Origin: Alistipes communis
GTDB taxonomy: Bacteria; Bacteroidota; Bacteroidia; Bacteroidales; Rikenellaceae
Reading direction: 5' to 3'
DNA: 64,000 nt
Assembly: GCF_006542665.1 (NCBI RefSeq)
Contig: NZ_AP019735.1
Coordinates: 2,418,001-2,482,000, forward strand
Both the position numbers and the translations under genes were made by a program. The notes beneath the pieces are model-generated. The model did no database searches, had not been told where the DNA came from, and was given only the letters and a program-made list of their open reading frames with translations. This document shows, piece after piece, positions 28,063 through 35,636 of the stretch; positions within the stretch are counted from its first letter, which is position 1; every line of letters starts with the position of its first letter.

Positions 28063-28810
28063 ACGAATTTAATCCGATATATCGGTTTGCGGCCGGATTT
28101 TTACCGTGCGGCAGGGCTGTTTCCGGAGTGCGGGCTGCGGCTCTTCGGGTTTTGACCGAAGAGCGAATCTTTTAAAATCGTATTTTAGCGGGTTCCGGCC
28201 TGCGGAAATGCACTTCTTCCGCAGAAAAAATCGATTCTTACTTCGGGAAGCATCCCGCACCTCCGATTCGGCGTTTCCTGCGAGCAGCAGTTTTTACCAC
28301 CTTTTGACACCAAAAGGTGGCACCAAAAGTGTCCGCCAGGCGAAAAGCTCGGGGAACGGCCGCCGGATGCACCTAAAACGCTACTCGGCAAGCTCGCGCC
28401 CGCGTTTTCGACGGCGCATCCGCCGCCCGTTCTTCTTCCCGTTTTTTCGCAATGCGGAGTCTGTTGTGCGCTGCGCGCAACTGAGATTATTTGTTTGCGT
28501 CCGTACATGGCAGATCTACGGCCTGCGGGATTGCACTGCGAAAATAGCGGATGAAGTGACGTCATCGGCGCGAGCGCCCGGAGCGGGAGTGCAAAACAGC
28601 GGAGTCTTTTGTGCCCGCTCAGCGAGCGCGGGTGTCGACACCCGCTACTTTTCGCCGTGCTTGATCTTTCGGTGCTTTTGGATCAAGCCAAAAGCATAAG
28701 GAAAAGAATTTTAAGAGAAGATAAACTTTCCGATCCGTTTCCTCCTCCGCTGCAATGCGGCGTTTGTTGTGCGCTCCGCGCAGCCATAGATTATTTGCTT
28801 CCCAAACTTT
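28063..28810. other. repeat- and hairpin-rich spacer, no gene supported
   Basis: Perfect hairpins occur at 28140-28164 (GCTCTTCGG stem), 28200-28224 (CTGCGGAA stem) and 28297-28320 (CCACCTTTTG stem). A direct repeat of about 49 bp occurs at 28449-28497 and again at 28752-28800 (shared GCAATGCGG...TTGTTGTGCGCT...GATTATTTG). A GGGTGTCGACACCC palindrome is near 28630. Open frames exist on both strands but look like shadow or decayed sequence rather than genes. A structured RNA cannot be excluded. Confidence 0.55.
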
Positions 28811-28827
28811 TTCGTATTTTCGGTTGC

Positions 28828-28895
28828 CTCTTAGATACTCCCGCTCGGCAAAACGCAAACGGGTTTGCTTTTGCCCCCGCTTATTCGTATCTTCG
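28828..28895 (+). repeat. hairpin-promoter cassette upstream of the HD gene
   Basis: The left arm AGATACTCCCGCTCGGCA is followed by a hairpin (28847-28875) whose stem GGCAAAA-GCAAAC pairs with GTTTGC-TTTTGCC with one bulged C. Then comes a right arm ending in TATCTTCG (28888-28895). TTTG at 28864-28867, in the 3' stem arm, is exactly 20 bp upstream of that box. A degenerate end of another unit (TTTTTCGTATTTTCGG) lies at about 28809-28823. Confidence 0.75.
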
Positions 28896-28917
28896 TGCCT
28901 CGAATAATTCGTCTGGA

Positions 28918-29481
28918 ATGGAAGATCGTCTTGAAAAATATTTGCGCTTTATCCGCGAGGTCGAACGGCTCAAATCGGTCGAGCGGACTGCCTGGACGAC
29001 GAGCGGGCGGCGCGAAAGCACGGCCGAACACTCGTGGCGGCTCGCGTTGCTTGCGATGGTGCTGTGCGGCGAATATCCGCGGCTGGACCGGCTGCGGGTG
29101 CTGCAACTCGCGCTGGTACACGATTTGGGCGAGACCTACGACGGGGACATACCGGCCGTAGCGCAGGGCGATCCCGCTGCGAAGGAGCGCGTGGAACGCG
29201 CGGCCGTGGAGCGGTTGGCCGGTTGCCTGCCCGAAGGGGCGGGACGGGAGCTGCGCGGAGTGTGGGAGGAGTACGAGGCGTGCCGGACGCCCGAAGCGAA
29301 GTTGGTGAAGGCGCTGGACAAGGCCGAAACCATTCTGCAACACAATCAAGGGCAGAACCCTTCCGGTTTCGACTACGAATTCAATCTGGGGTACGGGGCG
29401 GAGTGGTTCCGTGCGGACGAGATGCTGCAACGTTTGCGCGGCCTGCTCGACGCCGACACCCTCCGGCATCTGGAAAAATGA
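28918..29481 (+). CDS. HD-domain phosphohydrolase (YfbR/HDDC2-like)
   Basis: A 187-residue HD-superfamily hydrolase. Metal ligands are visible in STAEHSWRLALLA (first His), VHDLGETYDGD (the HD pair) and a C-terminal Asp in KALDKAE. This spacing matches the YfbR/HDDC2 5'-deoxynucleotidases, which remove phosphate from deoxynucleoside monophosphates. The ATG at 28918 is 22 bp after the cassette -7 box; upstream extension runs into the cassette and is rejected. It stands alone between the repeat-rich spacer and the convergent rpe gene. Confidence 0.78.
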   Translation: MEDRLEKYLRFIREVERLKSVERTAWTTSGRRESTAEHSWRLALLAMVLCGEYPRLDRLRVLQLALVHDLGETYDGDIPAVAQGDPAAKERVERAAVERLAGCLPEGAGRELRGVWEEYEACRTPEAKLVKALDKAETILQHNQGQNPSGFDYEFNLGYGAEWFRADEMLQRLRGLLDADTLRHLEK

Positions 29482-29500
29482 CGGTTTGCGGTCGTGAAAT

Positions 29501-29536
29501 GCGGCGTGGCGCACGGAACACCGTGCGCCACGCCGC
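29501..29536. terminator. strong bidirectional terminator
   Basis: GCGGCGTGGCGCACGG (29501-29516) pairs perfectly with CCGTGCGCCACGCCGC (29521-29536) over a 4-nt loop, between the convergent HD gene and rpe. Confidence 0.85.
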
Positions 29537-29540
29537 CGTT

Positions 29541-30191
29541 TCATACGTCGAGCATCCGTTCGATTTCGGTCTTGGGATCGTCGGCGCCGAAGACGGCGTT
29601 GCCCGCTACCAGTACATCGGCGCCCGTATCGAAGAGCAGGCGGGCGTTGTGCGCCGAGATGCCGCCGTCGACCTCGATCAGCGTCGACAAGCCCGCTTCG
29701 TCGATCGTGCGCCGCAACTGTGCGATCTTACCCAGTGCGCCGTCCATGAACTTTTGTCCGCCGAAGCCCGGTTCGACGCTCATCACGAGCACCAAGTCGA
29801 GCGACGGCAGCAGGTCGCGCAGCACTTCGACCGAGGTGGCCGGCTTGATCGAGATGCCGGCCCGCGCCCCTGCGGCGTGGATTTCGTCGATGCAGCGGTG
29901 TGCGGCGTTGGTGGCTTCGTAGTGAAACGTCACGATGTCGGAGCCCGCTTCGACGAAGCGCTTGACGTAGCGTTCGGGTTCGACGATCATCAGGTGTACG
30001 TCGAGCGGTTTGGTCGTCGCCTGCCGGATGAATTTCAGGACGGGGAATCCGAACGAGATGTTGGGAACGAAGACGCCGTCCATTACGTCGATATGTATCC
30101 ATTGGGCGGCACTTTTGTCGATCATCCGCGTGTCGCGGTCGAGGTGGCCGAAATCGGCCGAAAGCATGGAGGGGGCGATAATGCGTTGCAT
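29541..30191 (-). CDS. rpe: ribulose-phosphate 3-epimerase
   Basis: A 216-residue TIM-barrel enzyme interconverting ribulose 5-phosphate and xylulose 5-phosphate in the pentose phosphate pathway. The N-terminus IIAPSMLSADFGHLDRD is the family signature. WIHIDVMDGVFVPNISFG provides the metal-binding His and Asp, LMIVEPERY and VMSVEPGFGGQ follow, and EVDGGI near residue 176 carries the second catalytic Asp. The start at 30191 is chosen because the family's usual N-terminus begins there; the frame extends further upstream through the leader and repeat. A cassette promoter lies 89 bp upstream. Confidence 0.94.
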   Translation of the reverse strand: MQRIIAPSMLSADFGHLDRDTRMIDKSAAQWIHIDVMDGVFVPNISFGFPVLKFIRQATTKPLDVHLMIVEPERYVKRFVEAGSDIVTFHYEATNAAHRCIDEIHAAGARAGISIKPATSVEVLRDLLPSLDLVLVMSVEPGFGGQKFMDGALGKIAQLRRTIDEAGLSTLIEVDGGISAHNARLLFDTGADVLVAGNAVFGADDPKTEIERMLDV

Positions 30192-30279
30192 AGTCGAATT
30201 ATTGGAACGAAGACCGTGCCGAGCCGTGTGCGCAAACGATTGCGGGATGCTGCCCGTCTTCGCCGGAGTTTTGTTTTTG

Positions 30280-30342
30280 CAAAGATACGAATAAGCGAGG
30301 GCAATGTCAAATTTATTTGGACATTGCCGAGCGGGAGTGTCT
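30280..30342 (-). repeat. hairpin-promoter cassette upstream of rpe
   Basis: On the minus strand: a left arm (CACTCCCGCTCGGCA), a hairpin with stem CAATGTCCAAAT/ATTTGACATTG (30302-30325, one bulged base), a right arm GCCCTCGCTTATTCG and the box TATCTTTG (30280-30287). TTTG at 30308-30311, in the hairpin 3' arm, is 20 bp upstream of the box. It is close in sequence to the unit at 45064-45127. Confidence 0.8.
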
Positions 30343-30488
30343 GTGCCGCCGGCCGAAATGGCGGCCTCCGTACGCGAAGGTCTCGGCCCGCGCGGCGCGG
30401 AAGCGCTGCTGTGTGCAGGCGTTTCCGTGTTTCTTCGTGACGGATGATGCGGATGGTTCCGATTTTTAATTTCTTCGGGGGCGAACGC

Positions 30489-30519
30489 TTGCCGGAACGC
30501 ATCCGATTTCGTACATTTG
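30489..30519 (+). promoter_or_regulatory. promoter of rmuC, likely leaderless
   Basis: TTG (30489-30491) and TACATTTG (30512-30519) are separated by 20 bp. The rmuC ATG starts at 30527, only 7 nt beyond the box, so the transcript probably begins at or very near the start codon. Confidence 0.7.
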
Positions 30520-30526
30520 CCTTCGT

Positions 30527-31891
30527 ATGGAGACACTGTTGATTCTGATTGCCGCGGCGGCGGGCGGCGGTTGCATTGCAGCCGTCGTATCGTGGTCGCG
30601 GGCGAAAACGGTTGCGGCCGATGCCGCTACGGCGCGCGAGGTCGCCGAACGGCACGCCGCCGAAGCGGAAGAGCGGCTGGCCGCGTCCGAACGGGAGTCG
30701 CGCGCGGCGCGCGAGCGGGCCGAAGCCGAGATCCGCACGCTGATCGAAGCGCGCACCAAAGCCGAAGCGGCAGCCGAGGCGCTGGAACGCAAGATCAGGG
30801 AGGGCAAAGCCGAGCGGGAGCAGGCCGAGGAGTTGTTGCGCGTGCAGTTCCGCAACCTCGCCAACGATATTCTGAGCGAACAGACGCGCCATTTCAAGGA
30901 GACGAACCGCGAAGCGCTCGACCTGCTGCTGAAACCTTTCAAAGAGAATATCGCCGATTTCCGCACGCGCGTCGAGCAGATCTATTCGACCGAACGCGAG
31001 CAGCACGGCGAGTTGAAGGGTGAATTGAAGAACCTCATGGAGCTCAACCGCCGCATCACGGCCGAGACGACCAATCTGACCAACGCCCTCAAAGGGAATT
31101 CCAAGGTGCAGGGCGACTGGGGTGAGATGATCCTGGCGACGATTCTCGACAATTCGAACCTTATCCGCGGCGTGCATTACGACTGTCAGGTGACGATCAA
31201 GGACGACGAGGGCAATAACCAGCGCCCCGACGTGGTGTTGTACCTGCCCGAAGGCAAACGCATCGTCATCGACTCGAAGGTCTCGCTCACGGCCTACGTG
31301 GAGTGGGTCGGTGCCGAGGAGGAGGCTGCGCGGACGCGTTATCTGGCGGCGCACGTCGCGTCGGTGCGGCAGCATGTGAACGAACTGAGCCGCAAGGAGT
31401 ACCAGCGGTTGTTGGAGTCGCCCGACTTCGTCATCATGTTCATTCCCAACGAACCGGCCTTCCTGGCGGCCATGCAGCATGACAGCGCCATCTGGAGCGA
31501 CGCCTACGAGCGTAAGGTCATCATTTCGTCGCCTACGAACCTCTTCGCGCTGCTGAAACTCGTCGACGACCTGTGGCGGCGCAACGAGCAGTCGCGCAAC
31601 CAGGAGCAGATCATCAAATACGGCACGACGCTCTACGAGCAGTTCGTGGCCTTCGCCGCATCGCTCGAAGGGGTGGGGCAGGCGCTCGACCTGGCGCGCG
31701 CCAAATATGACGACGCCTACAAGCGGCTCCACACGGGCAACAACAACATCGTCCGTACGGGCGAACGGCTGCGTCGGTTGGGGCTTCCGACCGCGAAACG
31801 TCCTTCGCGGCGGTTGTTGGACGAAACGGACGGACTGGATGCCGAGGAGGAGCTGCCGGCGGCAGGCGACGGCGGACATGACCGGCAGTGA
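30527..31891 (+). CDS. rmuC: RmuC-family protein
   Basis: A 454-residue protein. The N-terminal hydrophobic segment (about residues 2-18) is followed by a long Glu/Ala/Arg-rich coiled coil to about residue 170. The RmuC domain follows, with its PD-(D/E)XK-like core (GDWGEMILATIL, NNQRPDVVLYLP, RIVIDSKVSL, LAAHVASVRQHV). The family limits DNA inversions between inverted repeats in E. coli; a nuclease role is inferred from the fold. The stop overlaps the start of the pyrophosphatase-like gene. The start codon lies 7 nt after the -7 box. Confidence 0.87.
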   Translation: METLLILIAAAAGGGCIAAVVSWSRAKTVAADAATAREVAERHAAEAEERLAASERESRAARERAEAEIRTLIEARTKAEAAAEALERKIREGKAEREQAEELLRVQFRNLANDILSEQTRHFKETNREALDLLLKPFKENIADFRTRVEQIYSTEREQHGELKGELKNLMELNRRITAETTNLTNALKGNSKVQGDWGEMILATILDNSNLIRGVHYDCQVTIKDDEGNNQRPDVVLYLPEGKRIVIDSKVSLTAYVEWVGAEEEAARTRYLAAHVASVRQHVNELSRKEYQRLLESPDFVIMFIPNEPAFLAAMQHDSAIWSDAYERKVIISSPTNLFALLKLVDDLWRRNEQSRNQEQIIKYGTTLYEQFVAFAASLEGVGQALDLARAKYDDAYKRLHTGNNNIVRTGERLRRLGLPTAKRPSRRLLDETDGLDAEEELPAAGDGGHDRQ

Positions 31892-32300
31892 TACGATGGG
31901 CGGCGGAATGTACGGTTCGGATAGAGACGGGGTGCGTGCGGCGTTCGCGGACGGTGCCGTTTCGTTCTGGGAGGCGCTCGACGCGCTGGTCGGCGGGGCG
32001 GAGATCGTCGTCGACCGTCCGCGCGGTTCGCATCATCCCGATTTCCCGGAGTTCGTCTACGAACTGGATTACGGCTATCTGAAAGGGACAACTTCGGCCG
32101 ACAGCGAGGGGATCGATGTCTGGATCGGCAGCGATCCCCGTCGGCAGGTGACCGGTGCGCTCTGTACGGTCGATCTGGTGAAGCACGACGCCGAACTGAA
32201 AATTCTCGTCGGCTGTACGGCCGGCGATTGTGCCGTGATCCGGCGTTTTTACCGCACGCCGCTCTCGGCGGTGCGGATTCTGCGGCGCAAAAAGCCGTAG
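31878..32300 (+). CDS. inorganic-pyrophosphatase-like protein
   Basis: A 140-residue protein with similarity to the small inorganic pyrophosphatase fold: RPRGSHHPDFPEFVYELDYGYL resembles the substrate-binding strand (YELDYGY is close to YPVDYGY). The acidic active-site block, usually DGDPLDV, reads DSEGIDVWIG, and CTVDLVKHDAELKILVGC follows where KDDKIIAV-type sequence is expected. Some metal ligands are therefore altered. It may hydrolyse a different phosphoanhydride or be weak. The ATG at 31878 overlaps rmuC by 14 bp; an in-frame ATG at 31896 is the alternative start. Probably translated from the rmuC message. Confidence 0.6.
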   Translation: MTGSDTMGGGMYGSDRDGVRAAFADGAVSFWEALDALVGGAEIVVDRPRGSHHPDFPEFVYELDYGYLKGTTSADSEGIDVWIGSDPRRQVTGALCTVDLVKHDAELKILVGCTAGDCAVIRRFYRTPLSAVRILRRKKP

Positions 32301-32343
32301 CGGGCTGCCCGCACTTTCGGACAGCGGGGTTTCAGCAGGTAAA

Positions 32344-32862
32344 TCAAAAGATTTTTTGCAGCAGCAGTTCGTCGGCCCAGCCGTCGGGCGTGCGGCGCCA
32401 TTCCCGCTTGCGGCCGCACTCGACGAATCCCGCACGGCGGAAGAGGGTGAGGCTGGCGGCGTTGTCGGGCGCCACGCTGCACCACAGTTGATGCAGGCCG
32501 AGCACCTGCCGTGCATAGCGGCAGAGTACGTCCAGCGCATCCGATGCGAACCCGCGTCCACGGTCGCCGGCGCCGTGGATCAGGATGCCGATGCCGGCGC
32601 GCAGGTCGACGGGTTCGAACTCGAAGAGGTCGACCAGTCCTACGGCGCGGCCGTCGAGTGTCTCGACGACCAGCCGCAACTGCCGTGCGGCGTAGAGGTC
32701 GAAGCGCTGTTCGTCGAGGAAACGCCTGAGCGTGTGCCGCGAAAAGGGCGCGAGCGTTCCGCTGACGCCCCACACGGCTGGGTCGTTCTCCCACACGTAG
32801 AGCAGGTCGACGTCTTCGGCTTCGAGTGCGCGCAGGCGCGTGAGTTCTCCTTCGAGAGACAT
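32344..32862 (-). CDS. GNAT-family N-acetyltransferase
   Basis: A 172-residue acetyl-CoA-dependent acetyltransferase of the RimJ/RimL/SpeG-like branch. The N-terminus TRLRALEAEDVDLLYVWENDPAVW is typical of it. The acetyl-CoA pyrophosphate loop is GDRGRGFASDAL near residue 105, and APDNAASLTLFRRAGFVECGR is the closing motif. The acceptor (polyamine, antibiotic or protein N-terminus) is not apparent. It begins just after the terminator hairpin of the ROK gene, so its transcription source is unclear: read-through or a weak internal promoter. Confidence 0.83.
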   Translation of the reverse strand: MSLEGELTRLRALEAEDVDLLYVWENDPAVWGVSGTLAPFSRHTLRRFLDEQRFDLYAARQLRLVVETLDGRAVGLVDLFEFEPVDLRAGIGILIHGAGDRGRGFASDALDVLCRYARQVLGLHQLWCSVAPDNAASLTLFRRAGFVECGRKREWRRTPDGWADELLLQKIF

Positions 32863-32871
32863 GGATCGATG

Positions 32872-32920
32872 AAAAAGCGGAGACCCGCAACGACAGAAAT
32901 CGCCTTTTGCGAGTCTCCGC
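32872..32920 (-). terminator. terminator after the ROK regulator
   Basis: On the minus strand GCGGAGACTCGCAA pairs with TTGCGGGTCTCCGC, followed by TTTTT (32872-32876). It separates the ROK gene from the GNAT gene. Confidence 0.75.
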
Positions 32921-32935
32921 GGATGAATCTTATGT

Positions 32936-34165
32936 TCAGAGGCCGATGACCTGATTGCGGATCAGCATCGCTACGCCCCATGCATTGGCGTTCTCGTTGA
33001 GTTTCGAGAGGCGGAACTTCGTATCCTTGTAGACGAGGTTGAGCGAATACTTGTTGGTCGAGGACTTCAACGGCAGCATGATGTAGTCGCCCGCTGCGGC
33101 CATGTTGCCGCCGACGATCACCGTCTCGGGGTTGAAGATGTTGATGAGAAAGGCGACGGCCTTGCCGATCTTCTCGCCCGCCTCCTCGATCAGCTCGATC
33201 GAGAGGTTGTCGTCGTTCTTCGCTGCGGCGATGATGTCGTCGATGTGGATCGGCTCCTTGCGGTCGTACTTTTCGCGCAGGATGGTGTTGACGCCCTTCT
33301 CGATGAGCGAGCAGATTTTCTCCTCGATGGCGATACCCGACACCTCGGTTTCCAGGCAGCCTTTCTTGCCGCAGGCGCAGATCTTCTCGTTGTCGAAGAA
33401 GGGGATGTGGCCGAATTCGCCCGCGAAGCCGCTCTTGCCGTAGTAGAGTTTGCCCTCCATGACGATGCCGATGGCGATACCGCGGCCCAGATGCAGGTAG
33501 AGCATGTCGTTCTCGTCCTTCGCCTTGCCGCAGCTGTACTCCGCATAGCAGCGTGCGCGGGTGTCGTTCTCGAAGAGGGTGCGGATACCGACCCGCTCTT
33601 CGATGATTTCGCGCATCGACTCCTCGCTCGAAGTGAAATATTTGTAGCTGCGGCCCGTGGTCGGATTCACGCGGCCCGTCATGCAGACGCCCAGACCGAG
33701 GATCTTGCCGCGATCCACCCCGCACGAGGATACGAACTCCTCGATGTTGGTGCAGATGCGGTCGAGGCATTGCGGCCGGTCGAGAAGTTCGAACGTGGGG
33801 TCCATTTGTTCCAGAATGATGTTGTTTTGCAGATCGGTGACCACATAGCCCATGAAATCGCGGCCGACGTTGACGCCGACGAAGTAGATCGCGGAGTTGG
33901 CCAGGCCGTAGATGTTGGGCCGCCGTCCGCCGGGGGTCTCCACCTTGCCGTTGTCGGTGACGATGTTCTCCTCGACGAGTTCCTGTACCAGTTTGGTGAT
34001 GGTCGGCACGGAGATATGCAGCTGCTTGGTCAGCTCCGAAAGCGTGCATTCGCCGTTGACGGCCATGTGGGCGATAATGTTCCGTTTGATGATGCTGTTC
34101 TTGTGCGAAATGCCTTTGAGCGCGTCATCTTCGTGTTTGTTGAAAAATTCTGTTAACGATGTCAT
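32936..34165 (-). CDS. ROK-family transcriptional regulator (NagC/Mlc type)
   Basis: A 409-residue regulator: an N-terminal winged helix-turn-helix (about residues 20-80, ECTLSELTKQLHISVPTITKLVQEL), then a sugar-kinase-like ROK domain. The zinc site CACGKKGCLE and the GFAGEFGHIPF motif are intact. The first phosphate-binding loop, DIGGT in kinases, reads VNVGRDF as in regulator-type members, so it probably binds a sugar effector without phosphorylating it. The ATG at 34165 is chosen because upstream sequence is AT-rich leader. It is not next to sugar catabolism genes, so its targets are likely elsewhere. It is less GC-rich than its neighbours. Confidence 0.85.
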   Translation of the reverse strand: MTSLTEFFNKHEDDALKGISHKNSIIKRNIIAHMAVNGECTLSELTKQLHISVPTITKLVQELVEENIVTDNGKVETPGGRRPNIYGLANSAIYFVGVNVGRDFMGYVVTDLQNNIILEQMDPTFELLDRPQCLDRICTNIEEFVSSCGVDRGKILGLGVCMTGRVNPTTGRSYKYFTSSEESMREIIEERVGIRTLFENDTRARCYAEYSCGKAKDENDMLYLHLGRGIAIGIVMEGKLYYGKSGFAGEFGHIPFFDNEKICACGKKGCLETEVSGIAIEEKICSLIEKGVNTILREKYDRKEPIHIDDIIAAAKNDDNLSIELIEEAGEKIGKAVAFLINIFNPETVIVGGNMAAAGDYIMLPLKSSTNKYSLNLVYKDTKFRLSKLNENANAWGVAMLIRNQVIGL

Positions 34166-34203
34166 GGGAAGAAGATGTTCCGATAGTCTTTTGCTATTTT
34201 CTG

Positions 34204-34211
34204 CAAATATA
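34204..34211 (-). promoter_or_regulatory. -7 box for the ROK gene
   Basis: Minus-strand TATATTTG fits TAnnTTTG and lies 38 bp upstream of the ATG in an AT-rich region. No clear -33 TTG. Confidence 0.5.
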
Positions 34212-34282
34212 TAAACTTTATTTTTAAAAACGGAAGAATATTTGAAATTTTTTAAGAATCCGTGGCGTTTATTTTCGATGTA

Positions 34283-34319
34283 AAAAAAGAACCGTTTGAT
34301 ATACAAACGGTTCTTTTTG
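34283..34319 (-). terminator. terminator of fabD
   Basis: AAAAAGAACCGTTTG pairs with ACAAACGGTTCTTTTT around a short loop. It has A- and T-rich ends on both strands, so it works in either direction, but only fabD (-) runs into it. Confidence 0.85.
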
Positions 34320-34342
34320 TAATATGGATGCGGCGCCGGAAC

Positions 34343-35224
34343 TCAGAGCGTCGAGCGGGACTCGGCGGCGGCTTCGGCGTTGACCTTCTTGATAAGGCCT
34401 TGGAGCACGTTGCCGGGGCCGAGTTCGGTGAACTCCGTCGCGCCGTCGGCGAGCATGTTCCGCACGATCTGGGTCCAGCGGACGGGAGCCGTGAGCTGGG
34501 CGATGAGGTTCTCGCGGATAACGGCCGGATCGGTCCGGGGTTTGGCGTCTACGTTCTGATAGATCGGGCAGACGGGCGTATGGATCGGCGCTTCGGCGAT
34601 CGCCTCGGCCAGTTCGGCGCGTGCGGGCTCCATCAGCGGCGAGTGGAACGCCCCGCCGACGGGCAGGCGCAGGGCGCGGCGTGCGCCTGCGGCTTTGAGT
34701 TTCTCGCAGGCGGCGTCGACCGCTTCGACGGCGCCCGAAATCACGAGCTGCCCCGGGCAGTTGTAGTTGGCGGCCACGACCACGCCGTCGGTTTCGGCAC
34801 AAGCCTGTTCGACCACTTCGTCGGCAAGGCCCAGAATGGCGGCCATCGTACCCGGCTGCGCCTCGCAGGCGGCCTGCATGGCCAGGGCGCGCTTCGATAC
34901 CAGGCGCAGGCCGTCCTCGAACGAGAGGGCTCCGGCTACGACCAGTGCCGAGAATTCGCCCAGCGAGTGGCCGGCTACCATGTCGGGCCCGACGCCCAGC
35001 GCCTTGGCCAGAATGACCGAGTGGAGGAAGACGGCGGGCTGCGTCACCTTGGTCTGCTTCAATTCGTCGGGCGTGCCGGCGAACATGATGTCGGTGATGC
35101 GGAAGCCGAGGATTTCGTTGGCCTGCTCGAAAAGCGCTTTGGCCTCGGGAACGTTATCGTAGAGGTCTTTGCCCATGCCGACGGCCTGAGCTCCCTGACC
35201 CGGAAAAACATACGCGTGTTTCAT
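34343..35224 (-). CDS. fabD: malonyl-CoA:ACP transacylase
   Basis: A 293-residue cytoplasmic acyltransferase loading malonate onto acyl carrier protein for fatty acid elongation. YVFPGQGAQAVGMG opens the protein. The nucleophilic Ser is in GHSLGEFSAL near residue 88, and GGAFHSPLME near 200 carries the catalytic His. The length is normal. The start at 35224 is chosen by the family N-terminus and lies 30 bp after a good promoter. It is transcribed alone, divergently from the cobalamin riboswitch unit, which is functionally unrelated. Confidence 0.94.
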   Translation of the reverse strand: MKHAYVFPGQGAQAVGMGKDLYDNVPEAKALFEQANEILGFRITDIMFAGTPDELKQTKVTQPAVFLHSVILAKALGVGPDMVAGHSLGEFSALVVAGALSFEDGLRLVSKRALAMQAACEAQPGTMAAILGLADEVVEQACAETDGVVVAANYNCPGQLVISGAVEAVDAACEKLKAAGARRALRLPVGGAFHSPLMEPARAELAEAIAEAPIHTPVCPIYQNVDAKPRTDPAVIRENLIAQLTAPVRWTQIVRNMLADGATEFTELGPGNVLQGLIKKVNAEAAAESRSTL

Positions 35225-35254
35225 CGTTTTGTCTGATTTTAGCGTTAACGGGCG

Positions 35255-35285
35255 CAAAGATAGAATTTTTTTCCTACTTTTGCAA
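35255..35285 (-). promoter_or_regulatory. Bacteroidetes promoter for fabD
   Basis: Minus-strand TATCTTTG (35255-35262) with TTG (35283-35285) 20 bp upstream. It overlaps the divergent promoter of the riboswitch unit. Confidence 0.7.
35275..35282 (+). promoter_or_regulatory. -7 box for the cobalamin riboswitch transcript
   Basis: TACTTTTG matches TAnnTTTG and lies just before the riboswitch. Its -33 is weak. It overlaps the fabD -33 region on the other strand. Confidence 0.55.
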
Positions 35286-35289
35286 CGCG

Positions 35290-35545
35290 AAGGTTCCGCA
35301 GGGAAGTCCGCCTTTCCATAGGATCAAAAGGGAATGCAGTGAAAATCTGCAACAGTCCCGCTGCTGTGAGTCCATTTTTTTCGGACGGCATGAAGCCACT
35401 GACCGCATGTCGGGAAGGCGCCGTCCGGCGACGAGTCAGAAGACCTGCCTTCGACCTCTTTCCCGAAAAGGGACGGATGCCGCCTGCGAGTGACAGACGA
35501 TATTCGACCGCCGATACGTTATGAAGGGGTGTGACGCCCTTCGGT
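35290..35545 (+). promoter_or_regulatory. cobalamin (B12) riboswitch
   Basis: The conserved core is plain: GATCAAAAGGGAATGCAG near 35322, ACAGTCCCGCTGCTGTGAG near 35352, GCCACTGACCGCATGTCGGG near 35395 and the B12 box AGTCAGAAGACCTGCC at 35434-35449. A further hairpin near 35525-35543 (AAGGG...CCCTT) may be part of the expression platform. In this class, coenzyme B12 binding shuts off expression of the downstream gene. The only gene before the next terminator is the DUF4465 lipoprotein. Confidence 0.92.
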
Positions 35546-35636
35546 GTTCGCTGTCCGAAATCCTGTCGCGGGGCGCTTTCCGGCAGGGAGGGGAGTTGAG
35601 GACACTTTTAATCTAATTCATAAATTGAAGAGAGAA

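Noticed and set aside
28106..28699. A 197-codon frame in the gap upstream of the HD gene.
   Set aside because: It runs through three perfect hairpins and the direct repeat, and has no recognisable domain.
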